Origin: Hydractinia symbiolongicarpus
Taxonomy: Eukaryota > Cnidaria > Hydrozoa > Anthoathecata > Hydractiniidae
DNA length: 64,000 bases
Assembly: GCF_029227915.1 (NCBI RefSeq)
Contig: NC_079884.1
Span: forward strand, 806,001 to 870,000
Reading direction: 5' to 3'
In this document: piece after piece, positions 22,441 through 34,224 of the stretch
How positions within the stretch are numbered: position 1 is the first letter of the stretch
Layout of the letters: every line of letters starts with the position of its first letter
Made by a program: the position numbers and the translations under genes
Notes under the pieces: generated by a model
Databases searched by the model: none
What the model was told of the DNA's origin: nothing
Seen by the model: only the letters and a program-made list of their open reading frames with translations

Positions 22441-23640
22441 AAGACAATGTGAAAGTGCGCGAAAAAACTATAAAAACCCAATTAAAATTAATGTGACGTG
22501 ACGGGTCTCCATCTCCGAGACGGATCTTCATCGTTTATGTTCAAAACAGTTTTCTTCTTCTCCTCCTCACTCACTCCACGCAGCATGTTCTATTGTTTGT
22601 AATCAATTTATATTATCAACTTGTGTCAAGTCATTAAAATATGTTTCTGAACTATAAAGGGAATAAAGAAATTGAGTTTGTTCCAAAGTCTTTTAGCCCG
22701 CATTCATTTCATTCTACTTCAATCAAAACTATTAGCTGTATACTATTTCAACTATTTGTAGAGTATATTTTTTTAACAAGTACTTATTTGCTTCTTATAA
22801 TAATACAAGATGTATAGTATACATAAAACTAGCTCACCTCATACGTGGCACTGTATTATATATATTCATTTGTGGAATTAAAATGGAAATCAATCACAAT
22901 GGGCTATCAAACAGAAAGTGAATGTTTCAAAATATCATTCCGGGCATGCTATGTAATATATTAAAAAGGATGGCCACAAGCTTGATCATATTTTTTTTGA
23001 AGTAATCACATAAAAAACTTTCTATATTAACAAAAAGCAATATATAAAGAAGTAGTAATCTTCTTGTGAAACATTCTGTGATGCCACAGATGCTAATGGT
23101 TTTGACTTTCGTAGTGCATGAGCATATTTTTTGAAAAAAATAATTATTTGAGGAAACTACAAAGAAAAATTGAGTTACTGTCAGTACATTTATATACATT
23201 ATGAGAACCATCATAAAACCATTCAATAAACCTGAAAGTATAATTCATAACTTCAGTCTATGAAATACACAAACACATTTCATCAAGAAACTACAACTAC
23301 AAACTACAATCGTTCAATATATATTAACAATTGTTTCACAAAAAAAACGGATTCTTCTATATTCGAAAGCATAACAGATTAATCCTTAACGAAGACGACG
23401 TGATACACGTTTGCCTAAAGTTCATTCCAGTATATGTTAACAAGTTTTAATGTTGTGAAACAAAAAAAGGTTTCGTTCAACCAAGAGATAATCGCTATGT
23501 ACAAAAGTATTCAGGCCTCAATTCATCGAAACAAGACAAGTAGAGTTCGTATATGTGATAATACATTAGACACAATTCATTTCCGGCCAAAATTAAGCGA
23601 AACGAGAGAAATCTGCAGGGCTTAACTGATAATGCCATAG
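22441..23640. other. Intergenic sequence, no gene recognised
   Basis: AT-rich, with short frames only. Confidence 0.45.
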
Positions 23641-24190
23641 ACAAGTGCCGACTTCGGTGTTATGAAAGGCCCAATTCACCAAAACAACGGAACCTGCTAT
23701 GTATGGATTGCTTCTAGAAACAGGACCATTTTCCTAAATTTTTTTTCAACGACCTAGCTCACCGAAACAATCAAATCTATTATGTACGGATTCCTTTTAA
23801 AAACAGGATCCTTTTTCTGAATGTTTACCAATGGCTCAATTTACCGAAATAACCGAATCTGTGATGTATGAATTGCTTCTAGAAACAGAAGCTTTTTCGT
23901 GAATGCTTAACAATGGGCCAATCCACCGAAACAACTGAATATGTGATGTATGGATTGCTTCTAGAAACAGGAGCTCTTTCCTGAATGATTATCAAAGGTC
24001 TAATTTGCGGAAATAACTGTATCTCTTACTTATCAGAGGCTCGATTTACCAACATAACCGAATGTGTTATGTATGGATTGCTTTTAAAATCGGGAATTCT
24101 CACCTGAATATTTTGTGAAGGCAATTTTGCAAATGTTAGCCAACTTTATGTGTATGGATTGCTCCTGACTTGCCAATTCTTTCCTAACTT
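23641..24190. repeat. 82-bp tandem repeat, about 5-6 copies
   Basis: The landmark CCGAAAYAAC begins units at about 23679, 23762, 23844, 23926 and 24007, spacings of 81-83 bp. A shortened unit follows near 24050 and a degenerate one near 24140. Each unit carries ATGTATGGATTGCTTCTAGA and AACAGGA, then CCTGAATG. Copies differ at 10-20 percent of sites by eye. Confidence 0.8.
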
Positions 24191-24479
24191 TTTTGTTAAA
24201 GCCTTACAGATGTAAATTTCTTCCGCCCTTAAAGGAAATAAAAATCTGATATTAAAGTACCACATCAAATGCGGTTGATTAACAATTAATATTAAAAATC
24301 AAATAGAAGAATAATTTTAACAAAAGAGCTTTGGCTCTTTTGGGATAAGGCAGTTTAGAAGGGGATTAAACACAAGACGACGATAAACATTTGCGTAGAT
24401 ATTTACGCTCCATCTTATAATACAACCACTATGTATATAACACCAAATGTCAATAAGAAAACAAATTAATCAAGTTCAG

Positions 24480-25993
24480 AGAGCACAGAAAACGAATACA
24501 AAAAGTTGTATCCACAAGGTTCCAGCCCTGCTCAGTTTTATGGTACCGCCAAGGTTCACAAGATACCACCTAATTCTACAGTAGCTGACGATTTACCATC
24601 ACGACCCATCATATCGAATATCGGATCTGCTACTTACAACACATCAAACTACCTTGCGAAATCTTTAACACCGCTGACAAAGTCAACATATACTACTGAA
24701 AGCTCTTTAGATTTTATATTATCATTGAAAGGAGAAAAGATACCTCATAATTACAAACTAGTACCTTTTGACGTCACTAGTTTATTCACCAACGTTCCGT
24801 TGGAACAAAAGATAGACATAATATTGCAAAAGATATATGCTGAAAAAGTTATAGAAACAAAAATTAAGCGAGAGGAAATGAAACATCTATTAATCTCATG
24901 TACAAAACATGTACATTTCAGTTTTAACAACCAACTTATATTCAGGTAGATGGTGTAGCAATGGGCTCGCCTCTAGGACCAGTCCTAGCATATCTTCATG
25001 GTTGAGTTAGAGAATGAAATAGTCCCAAAATTAGAAAATTCAGTAAAATTTTGGAAGAAATATGTAGATGACACTGTTAATGAAAACCAGATAAACAATG
25101 TGCTGATCACACTTAATAGTTACCATTCGAATATCCAGTGAACATATGAAGTTAAAAACGATAACTACATAGCCTTTCTTGATGTAAAAACACATCTATT
25201 TATCGAAAAGACACGAACACTGACATATAAATGCACTAGAATTCATCTGCATCACGCCCATGGAAAGTTGAAACGGTTAAATGGTTGGTGTTGAGAGTGT
25301 TTAATATATGCTCTTAATCACAAGATCTGAAATACGAACTAAATCACTTAAAAAATGTGTTTATAAAAAACTTATCCCGAAGCAGTTGTATCTAATGTAA
25401 TTAATAACACACAGCGAAATTTCAACATTCAAAATGCCGACACTGTTTCTGAAGAAGACACCAATGAATCTCCAATAACACCTTTCATGGTTTTTATTCT
25501 GTCAAGTCTGGCTACGGAAAATAAATAAGGTTAATTTCGTTTAAGAAAAACGAATTAGAAAATAATGGTAACTGCTTAGTAAAGCGTCTAACACTTTTAA
25601 ACAGTTTCTATCAGCCAATGTCAAGCCACGCATTGCTGATCAATGTAAAATGTTATGTTTGCTATTTTCTGTGAAATAGAACCAAGGATGAACACAACAT
25701 GGTGTTGTGTACAAATATACTTGTCCGGTGGAATAGTGCGATGCTACATACATTGGTGAAACAGCCAGGAGGCTTAATGAAAGATAGACCACCAAAAACG
25801 CGATAAGAACTCTCACATCCTAAAACATTCAGTCATTGAGAATTACCAACTTGGTGAACAAAAGAACTTCAGTATTTTGATAGATAATGTTCACCACTTT
25901 AAAAAGAAAAAAATAGCTGAGGCCATGTATATTTGTGATAACAGTCCCACGCTTAATGTACAGGGATTATCTGTTCCATTAAAATTGTTTTAA
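24480..25993 (+). pseudogene. Penelope-like retroelement: reverse transcriptase and GIY-YIG endonuclease, decayed
   Basis: The RT part at 24506-24949 has FYGTAKVHK, RPIISNIGSATYN and FDVTSLFTNVPLE. It continues after a frameshift with DGVAMGSPLGPVLA and the catalytic KYVDDT near 25060. Near 25690-25790 a separate block reads VYKYTC and CDATYIGETARRLNER, the GIY-YIG nuclease typical of Penelope-like elements. The last frame ends with SVPLKLF and TAA at 25993. Several stops and frameshifts break the protein. The N-terminal part is missing, so the copy is 5' truncated. Confidence 0.88.
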
Positions 25994-26280
25994 GATAAAT
26001 ATTATTTATAGTCAAGGGGAGGAGTGAATTTGTGCACCGCGCGGTGGACGTTACCCTCACCAACGGTATATAGTTTATATACCTTTGGGTATGCCGTTAT
26101 GTGTTATATGTTTCGTTAAGTATTGTTTTATACGTCCTCTGTGTATTGCGTAGTTGTTGAAAATTATATTTAAAAAACTTTTGAGATAATTGTAACAATT
26201 TACGTTGATAATTGTCTTGTAGTAACAAGACGAAATATCCGTTAAAATAAAATAAAAAATGTCATCATCAATCAAACTTC
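25994..26280 (+). mobile_element. Penelope-like element 3' region with eroded hammerhead-like motif
   Basis: Non-coding tail of the element. At 26205-26240 TTGATAA is followed by a 6-bp hairpin (GTCTTG, loop TAGTAA, CAAGAC) and then GAAA. This is the order of a hammerhead core (CTGATGA, stem II, GAAA), with two core changes and two extra bases before the stem. Penelope-like elements are known to carry hammerhead motifs in their terminal repeats. Confidence 0.45.
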
Positions 26281-26800
26281 TCGTATTTATTTTTATTGTG
26301 AAGTTATATACCGAATTAATATATAAGACTAATTAAGCAAGAACATATTTGTTAATATCGATCTGCTTGTGCTAAGGCACTTGCCATTGTATAACTGGAT
26401 GTCAGTTGAGCTTGCTGCAATTTTTGGTTATATAAATTGGCAAAACAGTAACAGCTAGTGGATTTCAATAATCAGTTTCTTCACTAAAAAACAATTAATC
26501 TTTAAGAATCTTGCTATTAGATCACAGAAATGTTACACAAAAAAACTTTGGAAATTAATTTGGAAACTATGAATTTTAGGAAAAGTAATAGCAAACAGAG
26601 AAATATATCACCTAGCAGTCATAATATGTATTGTAAAGAAACAAATAACAACAACATGATCAACACTAACATTTTATTCCAATACATAGAAAAAGAGTTT
26701 GGCAGTACTTTTAAGCTCTATCATGTGTACAGGTAGCGGCATAAAAAGACACCTTAGTCATTAAAGTTACTGCAAAAAAACTTTCATAACAAAAGAACCA
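26281..26800. other. Intergenic sequence, no gene recognised
   Basis: AT-rich, no supported feature. Confidence 0.45.
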
Positions 26801-26809
26801 TCCATTATG

Positions 26810-27036
26810 TAAATTCTCTTACAATTCTGCCTCAAACCACTGATGGTGATTTATATTTAATGTGGTCTGTGCTCAATGGATTTCAGGATGGACCAGGTTT
26901 CCAGTGTTTAGCTCCCATTGCTACAAAAATCTTTATGAAATGACAAACTAACTAGACAATGGGGGGACATTGAACTTATAATCTCAAGTAGAGGAGATGA
27001 TTCAAACGCTCTACCGACAGAGCTGCACTAAATCCA
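26810..27036 (-). repeat. tRNA-derived SINE
   Basis: On the minus strand the head has a D-arm/A-box (AGCTCTGTCGGTAGAGC) and, 34 nt on, a B-box-like AAGTTCAATGTCC, as in a tRNA gene with an eroded acceptor. A non-tRNA body follows (about 26810-26962). This is the structure of a SINE rather than a functional tRNA. Confidence 0.55.
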
Positions 27037-27039
27037 TCA

Positions 27040-29560
27040 TCTTTTTAAGAACTTATGGGAACACGACCTTATATTTGCTGCAATGATTTCCACAACATAG
27101 CTTAGTACACCTTTTTTGCTTGACATGACATTCATACTCTTTTTAGAAAGATTGCAGTTCCCGAGCATTAACAAATGTAAAAATAACATTTTGCATTGAT
27201 TATAATGTTTTGTTAGAAACAGCATCCATACTTTTACTAACAGCGCGTGAAACCGCCACAGCATTGACGCAATTCTTATATTGATTTTCACCACACAGTG
27301 TTCTGTTAAAGGCACATAAGACGTATATTGGTTCCATGGTTACAGAACTCTCATGCACACATTCGCTAAAATTTTCAAGAGGGGAAAGCAAATACACAGT
27401 TTGTGCTTGCTATCAACGACACAGTATCCATAAATTCGGCAGATTTTTTTAAAAAAATTATATTTGTCGCACTTTTTTACATGTGTTGTAAACGACTCAG
27501 CATCCATACATTTCTTAGATTGTTTTTCACTGATCATTCACTCGTTCGTTGTAATGTAATTAGTTTCTCCACTAAAAAACAAAACACAAAACAATAAAGT
27601 ATTGAAGCAATTCTCCGGAATTTGCAGACAATACATAGAGGTCTAATAGTACTCTAAAAGATGTGTTCACATATTTCTATTTGAGGAGTCTAAAGCAATA
27701 AAAAAGCAAGGACTTACATTTACATTGTATGGATCTTCGTTTAATATTATTCTTTTACCAAAAATACAATTTAGCAAAGCAAAAAAATGAATGCCAAGAT
27801 TTAATCTAAATATAACGTAAATATTTCTTAATAACCCTAGAAGGACACTGGTCTCTGCTTCATGTACAATAAAAATATAAAGTAAAAGAACGTTTTAGTC
27901 CAAAGTAAAAGTCTGCATAACTTTTTAAACAGTTGTGTGAAAGTTTAACAAACATTTAAGAAATTTCCTCAAATAATTATTTTTAACGTTGCAAAAATAA
28001 GAAATATAAAAACATTTATATATATGCAAATAGTAATGAATGGAAACATTTAAGAAGTTTCCTCAAATAATTATTTTTTAATGCTGGAAATATATAAATA
28101 AAAAAACCCATCTATTCATGCATGCAGATAGTAATGAATGGAAACTCGTTGTTCTTAATTGAAAAAAAAAATTTATATAGAAAAATCCTAGTTGGTACAC
28201 ATTTTTGCTGTTTTTTAGGCTGAATCAAAAAGAAAAACATTTATGTGGAGTATTTGTTCCACTAGTGCTATTGGCTTTATACCATAGGTTATAACTGTGT
28301 GCCGTTTTCATGAATACAAATAGGTCCAGAATCAATTTTTAAAAGCCAATTGCTCTTTTCAAGTACAAGTTTCAGGAATTTCATAAAGTTTCTTCATTGA
28401 CGGTATTTTTTGGGCTTGGTGACTTGTTGATTATATTTTCAGCCTGAACACATATGTATTGGTTTTGACGCACAATCAAACACTTGCAACACTGACACTG
28501 GTCCATTGTGGCCAAAAAGTAGCGATGTATGTCACTCACTAACTGCAATGCTTGTTGATTCTTTTTTCCTTATTGCTTTATAAAAATCCAAACAATGTTT
28601 TCAATTCTGTTGACATGGTCACAAAAAGACAAATAGAAATAACAGACTTCGTAGACTACACATTCATTGAGAAAATTGTATTACATCCAGAATATTAGAG
28701 AACTCCATTTCAATTAAATTTTAACAAAGTTTTGTGATATATAGTATGATTTTCATTAAGTATATGCGGGAATATTGGAATACCATGCTTGACTCTGTAC
28801 AGTTAATCAGTTAAAGCTAAGATGTTAATGGATAACAATATAGAACCACTGAATTATGTTTCACATGAATTAAATTCCATGTGGACTATTTTTTTTTGTG
28901 GATGCCACATCGTCTGTAATTAGTTTGCAGATATTTTTTGAGCTGATTAATTAATGTGAATAACTGTTTTTTGTAGACAGACTTAGTTCAAATCAAGTGG
29001 ACTTAATTTGACAATTTTTTTAAACAACAATACCATGAATTTTACCCATGCTAAACATAATTCACGGAATACAAACACTGTGATCAGTAGGAAACGCATG
29101 TTTGGCCAATGTAGCTTTGATACACAAAGAAATATTGACATAAATTCTGTATTTTTTCTTAAAAAAAACAAAAAAATGTTCCCTGATTTTTAAAATGTAT
29201 GTTGGGTTTATAGTTAACGGACTAGTTTTTATGTGTCTTGAGCCATCGTGACAACGTTTTGCAAAATAGAAAATGTTTGGTGGCTAATCCTGCTGGAAAA
29301 GGTTTTAATATGGTGTAGTTATTTCGTGCTTTTTTCACCGCTACTTGTGAGATTTTAAAATATATGTTCAGGTAGGGGGTACAGTACATCTGAATAAAGC
29401 ACTCCGCCATGATGTGTGACGGTTTAAGTGATCCAACTGGCATTCAATGTCTTATAAATAACTCAATTTTATTTGAATCGCACTTGCAGAAAACTTCTTT
29501 CTATAACAACTCATCAGAGTTTTAGTATAACGTATATCTGCACTAATCACTAGATGAATG
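27040..29560. other. Intergenic sequence, no gene recognised
   Basis: AT-rich. A local direct repeat is visible: ACATTTAAGAA(A/G)TTTCCTCAAATAATTATTTTT at about 27951 and again at about 28048, each followed by a similar tail ending GTAATGAATGGAAAC, so about a 98-bp duplication. No gene is supported. Confidence 0.45.
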
Positions 29561-29570
29561 GCAGGGTTTA

Positions 29571-29838
29571 ACTGCATTTAACGCTCAAACTGTCGTTTAA
29601 CATAGATATTGAGGTCAACATACCCATACTCATCGAAAAGGATTGGAATAAGTACTATTACAGGGAGCTGTTACAATTCAGGCATGAGCCATCTAACGAA
29701 GTGGACGGAAATGCAATAGCAATAATAAGAACTGATTCTTTACAAAACGGACAAGAAAAATTGATTGACTGGTTTGCGAAGAAGATTGAGACTGTAAAAG
29801 CAGACATTTCCTGTAAAGTTTTAAAGTGTTTAAAATAG
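29571..29838 (+). pseudogene. HIRAN-like domain fragment
   Basis: An open frame without an ATG runs from a stop near 29568 to TAG at 29838. It contains FRHEPSNEVDGNAIAIIR, which resembles the HIRAN pattern (EP.N..D.NAI.V), a domain found in DNA-repair helicases and in some mobile elements. About 85 residues are present. It could be an element relic, as a transposon-like end lies about 150 bp downstream. Confidence 0.4.
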
Positions 29839-29879
29839 ATATTTTAAAATTAAATGCTTATCTCTACTTTTTTGGATTG

Positions 29880-29988
29880 TACGCTAATTGAAGAGAAAAA
29901 AAGCCTATAGTTGCCATTTCGTGCAAAAAAATTTGTCCGCTCGAGTGTCCGTTAATTAAGTGTCCGCTAATTGAAGAGAATACTGTAT
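29880..29988. mobile_element. Terminus resembling a pogo/Tigger-type element
   Basis: Read on the minus strand, the sequence begins CAGTATTCTCTTCAATTAGC and continues with two copies of GGACACT(T/C), bordered by TA. CAGT termini at TA sites with AATTAGCGGACA-like text are familiar from pogo/Tigger elements. The other end was not found, so this is tentative. Confidence 0.3.
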
Positions 29989-29989
29989 A

Positions 29990-30715
29990 CATTTATTTTC
30001 AGCAGCGTTTTAAGCTCTACTCAATAAAGGCGACGGGGAAACACGGGGAAAATTTTTTTTTTGTGTATTCACTAAGTAGATTTTTCTGCGGACCTTATCG
30101 ACTAGTGTAGGTGCTTACACGATTTCAACTGAGTTAACTATTTTTATTCGCTAAACGACAAAATTACAAGACGAAATTTAAGCAACAAATTACACATGTA
30201 AGATGACATAAAATATAATAAGAAATAAACACTTACTAGATATATAGTGGCGTAAGCCAAGCCAACTACATGTGAGAGAAAACAACTAAAACAGATGCTG
30301 AGATACAGGACAACTCCTGTGATGTATGAAAGAAAAATTTCACTCAACAGCAAATTTAATACAAAAATGTATGTTCGACTCTGTCATTACATGTTGAAGA
30401 CTGAATGCGCAGAAAAAAGATGTGCAAGATGTGCAGAAAATTTAACTAAAAATAGTACCAAAATTACAATTATTCTCTTTACATAATTAACACGGGACAA
30501 TACATCACAACACAAAACTAACAAAATGCATCTTGTTCTCCACCGCAGAGCGAACTCTACAGCAGAGCACATACGCGACACCACAAGGACAATACAAATG
30601 ACGTATCAAAATAAATGTCAATACGGCCGGAAATTCATGTAGGCTGTTGTTTTGTGAGCTACTTTACGTATCCGCACCCTAAGCAACGTTCATTTACACA
30701 TATGCGCATTAGAAA
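29990..30715. other. Intergenic sequence, no gene recognised
   Basis: AT-rich with small overlapping frames on both strands; none is recognisable. Confidence 0.45.
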
Positions 30716-30718
30716 AGA

Positions 30719-30890
30719 TAGAATTATCACATTTATGTTATCTTAAAATAACTCGAGTTATCTTACAATCAAGACATTTATGTGAATATACACGCATTCC
30801 GAAATCACATTAATAGAGTTATCTTAAGATAGCACTTGTTATCTTAAAATAACTTTATTAATGTGACTTTTGAATGCCGTAGGGCTGAGC
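30719..30890. repeat. Nested palindromic MITE-like repeat
   Basis: An inverted pair, GCATTC...CACATTAATAGAGTTATCTTA and its complement ending in GAATGC, spans about 30795-30885. A further inverted pair of TTATCTTAAAATAACT-type text sits at 30738-30770. It can fold into a long hairpin. Confidence 0.5.
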
Positions 30891-33800
30891 CGAAACCAAA
30901 CCATCGCGCTATCGCAATTAAAAAAGGTATTAAAATTAAAAACTTAAATTTAGAGTTAAAAACTCTAATTTAGTATTTTTAGAAAAAACAACTTTTCTTT
31001 TTTATTTCCAGATCTCCTTCCTGGTTATTTGTTGAAGTTGGATCTGTCAGGTTAACAATAACAAATTTTGAAGAGGTTTTTCTGTTTGTGTAAAATCTTT
31101 CTGACGCTATACGTTAATTATTTACTAAGGGTAATCAATTTCATTGTAGCGCGCTCTCAAAATGAGCCCTAAAAGAAAGCCAGCCCTTAGCAAAAAATGG
31201 CTATAAATATTTCATAAGTTATTAAATGTTTCAATCCAAATATTAAATTATTACGGTTCTTGACATTCCTTTACATTTCGGGGATCGTGTGCGCGGGGTT
31301 GATGATGGGCTATGTTACGGTAATCCCCTAAAAATAAGTTAATAAAAAGGGAGAAGAAAAACGCGAATGGTCTGAAAAAGATCCTGAATCTAAACATAGA
31401 TCTTGATAAACGTAGGTCTCTTTTAATGTGTTTCTTTGTGAACTAAAAAATCTCACTATAGGAGTCTCAAAGGCTCTTTATAGGAGAACAGAGGTTTCTA
31501 CTGTTACATGTATGTTAGCAATTTATTATGTATAAATATGCCTCAGGGTAAGATATCAAAGTTTCCAATAATCTGTTAGGTTTACTGAATTTTGTTTGAT
31601 CTGACCTACATACTAACTATGAGTATAGCCTAACGCAACTATGACATCATAACCATTGAAACTTTAAATTGCTTCTAGTCAACATTAGAGTAAAAATAAA
31701 TAATAAAAACATGTCTGTCATGTCACATCATACTTCATTTTAAGTGAAGAAAATAAAAAAAAAAGTTTGACCTTTGTTTCCCATTACCGCGAACGTTTGT
31801 CTGTTTTATAAAAATAATGTTTTGAGTAAAAAATTTTGGAATGAATTTCTCTACAAATTGTCATTTTGCTCGATATTCAGCAAATTATAAAGTGTAACCT
31901 TTCTGGAGTATGGCATTGAAAAATAGGTGCAACTTACACTCGTTTTTCCGTAGTATATTTCGTGCACATTAACCAATCACAGAAAAACTTAACCACATAA
32001 GAATATAAAAACCATTTCCGTTAAGGTGGATTTCCACTTAAAATCAAACAAATCGAAAAAAAACAATAAAAATACTGAAATTTGATTAAATATCTGCTAA
32101 TTATTTTGTTTTTAAAATTTTTTTTTCCTGAAAGTTGACTGGCTTTAAACCTTTCTGCTTTCTTAGCATTGAAATAATCCACTCCGCCGCTATTCCTTTG
32201 CAGGCTTAATTTTGTTTTAAAAAGATTTAATCTTTGACGTCAGTTAACTAGAGAATTGATATTAAAACTGGCTGAACTGACTACTGAACCTACAATCTTG
32301 GGCGACGTTTTTGGTTATAAAATATTGTGTAGGTAGGACCAGCTCATACACGTTGTTAACATTTCTGAAAGTACTGAGAGAAAAAGATATTTTTATTTTC
32401 CCATTTTTTGCTAAAATTGACCCAGTCCCAAGTCATTTAACGTACAAAACGCCTCAGATTATTCTGGGGCCTGTTAACAATACAGTTGATAACTCCAGCA
32501 TTCATTTTATCAAATCACTTTCTCGAGTCTCTTGAACTTTCGTTAATACTTCATGGAGAAAGACATAAACAGAAAAATAACTGATACAAATATAATCTGA
32601 TTTCTAACATATATACATTGTGCTTTTAAACAATTTTGGCAGAGCTACATATCAGTCCAGAACCTTTAGGACTGTGAAATATTTCTGCCAAGTAATTGTA
32701 AAAAATGTTTAGTAAAATAAAAAAAATAATAAACCTCGGTAAATAAGCAAAATAGAAAGAAAATAAAACACTTCAACACTACAAAACAAAAGTAAGTTCA
32801 AATAAAAAAGATATCGTTCTAAATTTTAAACACTTTCTAGACAAAACAGTGATTTTATATATGTCCTTTTTGTTTTTCGACCAATAACAGCCTTGACAAA
32901 TTGTGCACTTAATAAGGTTCAGCATAATTAACGTAATATATATCTACGATATCTCCAAAATTACATAAGATGTAAACTACATTTATTAAAACGCTTAAAA
33001 ACGTATTTGTCCGAATCATGCTACTAGACACAAAAAGTTATTAAACAAAACAAAGAAGCACGACATTTTATAGTTTGTTACCACTTGCTATTTTAATATA
33101 ACGCAGTAAAAAAAAGAGGTAATTCAGAACGTCTTTTATCTCATTTTCTTTTCCGCTTCCCTTCCACCCTCTCATTAGCGCTCAGGCTGTCAAATAGTAT
33201 AACGCTTTCTAAACGAAGTATAATACAGCTAGTTATTTATATACTAGTTTATACTTCATGCATTTTTAGCACAAAGTGTAGATTATGAACGATTAGTTAG
33301 TGCAACACTCCAGTTCTATAAAACATCGCCTAAAAATTTTCTAAAGAGATTCTATTTCGTCGCAATTTTTTTTTATACGCCGGTTTTTACAACGGGAAAT
33401 GTAATTGTTTTGTTATGAATTGGTGTATTGGTATTATTTTGTTTTAATCTGCAACATTTTTTAAAAAATTAGGGTGATAAGAATGCACGAAAAAAACTTC
33501 GATATTTCGACTTACAAGAACACCGTCAAGGAATATTAGAGCCAGTATTAAACACTGCAGGACCTCTGAAGCAAGTTATATATATCCTAACATGGGGAGC
33601 AATGATTAGTGCATATTATAGTATCAGGATACGAAATTGTAGGAATCCCGCAATCCCCCCTTGCCTCTGCATTCCACCACGCCACACGCATATCGATGTT
33701 AAAAATTCCCAATTAGAAATATTGTCGTCCCAAAGTTTACAAAATTAAAGATAATCTTTGAAGCTCAAAAATAAACAACTTAGCTTTGGTCTAATTTAGG

Positions 33801-34150
33801 TAACGCAGTAGTGTTCATCTTATTAGCGTATAGATATTTAAAAATATAAAAAATCAAACAAAAACAATAGGAATAATACTAATGATTTGTCAAACTACAG
33901 AGTACCACTGTTTATTTAACATGCTGTCGTCGAGTGTTTATTGTAGCCTCTTTGCAACGGTTGTTGGTTTTCGACTAGTGACTTACACGAAAGTCAAGCT
34001 AATGGCGGGGGAAAATGTATGATCACTGAGGACAAAAACAACAAACTTAAATCATCTTAAATATCACACTGGACATCCAAATACAAATGACAGAAAAGTC
34101 CCATATATAGCTTTATTACCCAGGTAAAGGGCGGCATGTCATTGGTTACA
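30891..34150. other. Intergenic sequence, no gene confirmed
   Basis: AT-rich. One frame from about 33473 to 33748 stays open for about 90 codons after a possible acceptor (AAAAAATTAG) but lacks an ATG and any known motif. Nothing else is supported. Confidence 0.4.
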
Positions 34151-34224
34151 ACTTACGTCATAGCGGGCAATAGCAACCGTGTTTAAAGTTTTAATAATCC
34201 ATATAACAACGTATTACTATTATT

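Noticed and set aside
26963-27036. Functional tRNA gene
   Set aside because: A and B boxes are present but acceptor and T stems do not pair, and a SINE-like body follows.
33473-33748. Open frame of about 90 codons after an AG
   Set aside because: No ATG, no donor pairing and no recognised motif; kept only as a note in the intergenic entry.
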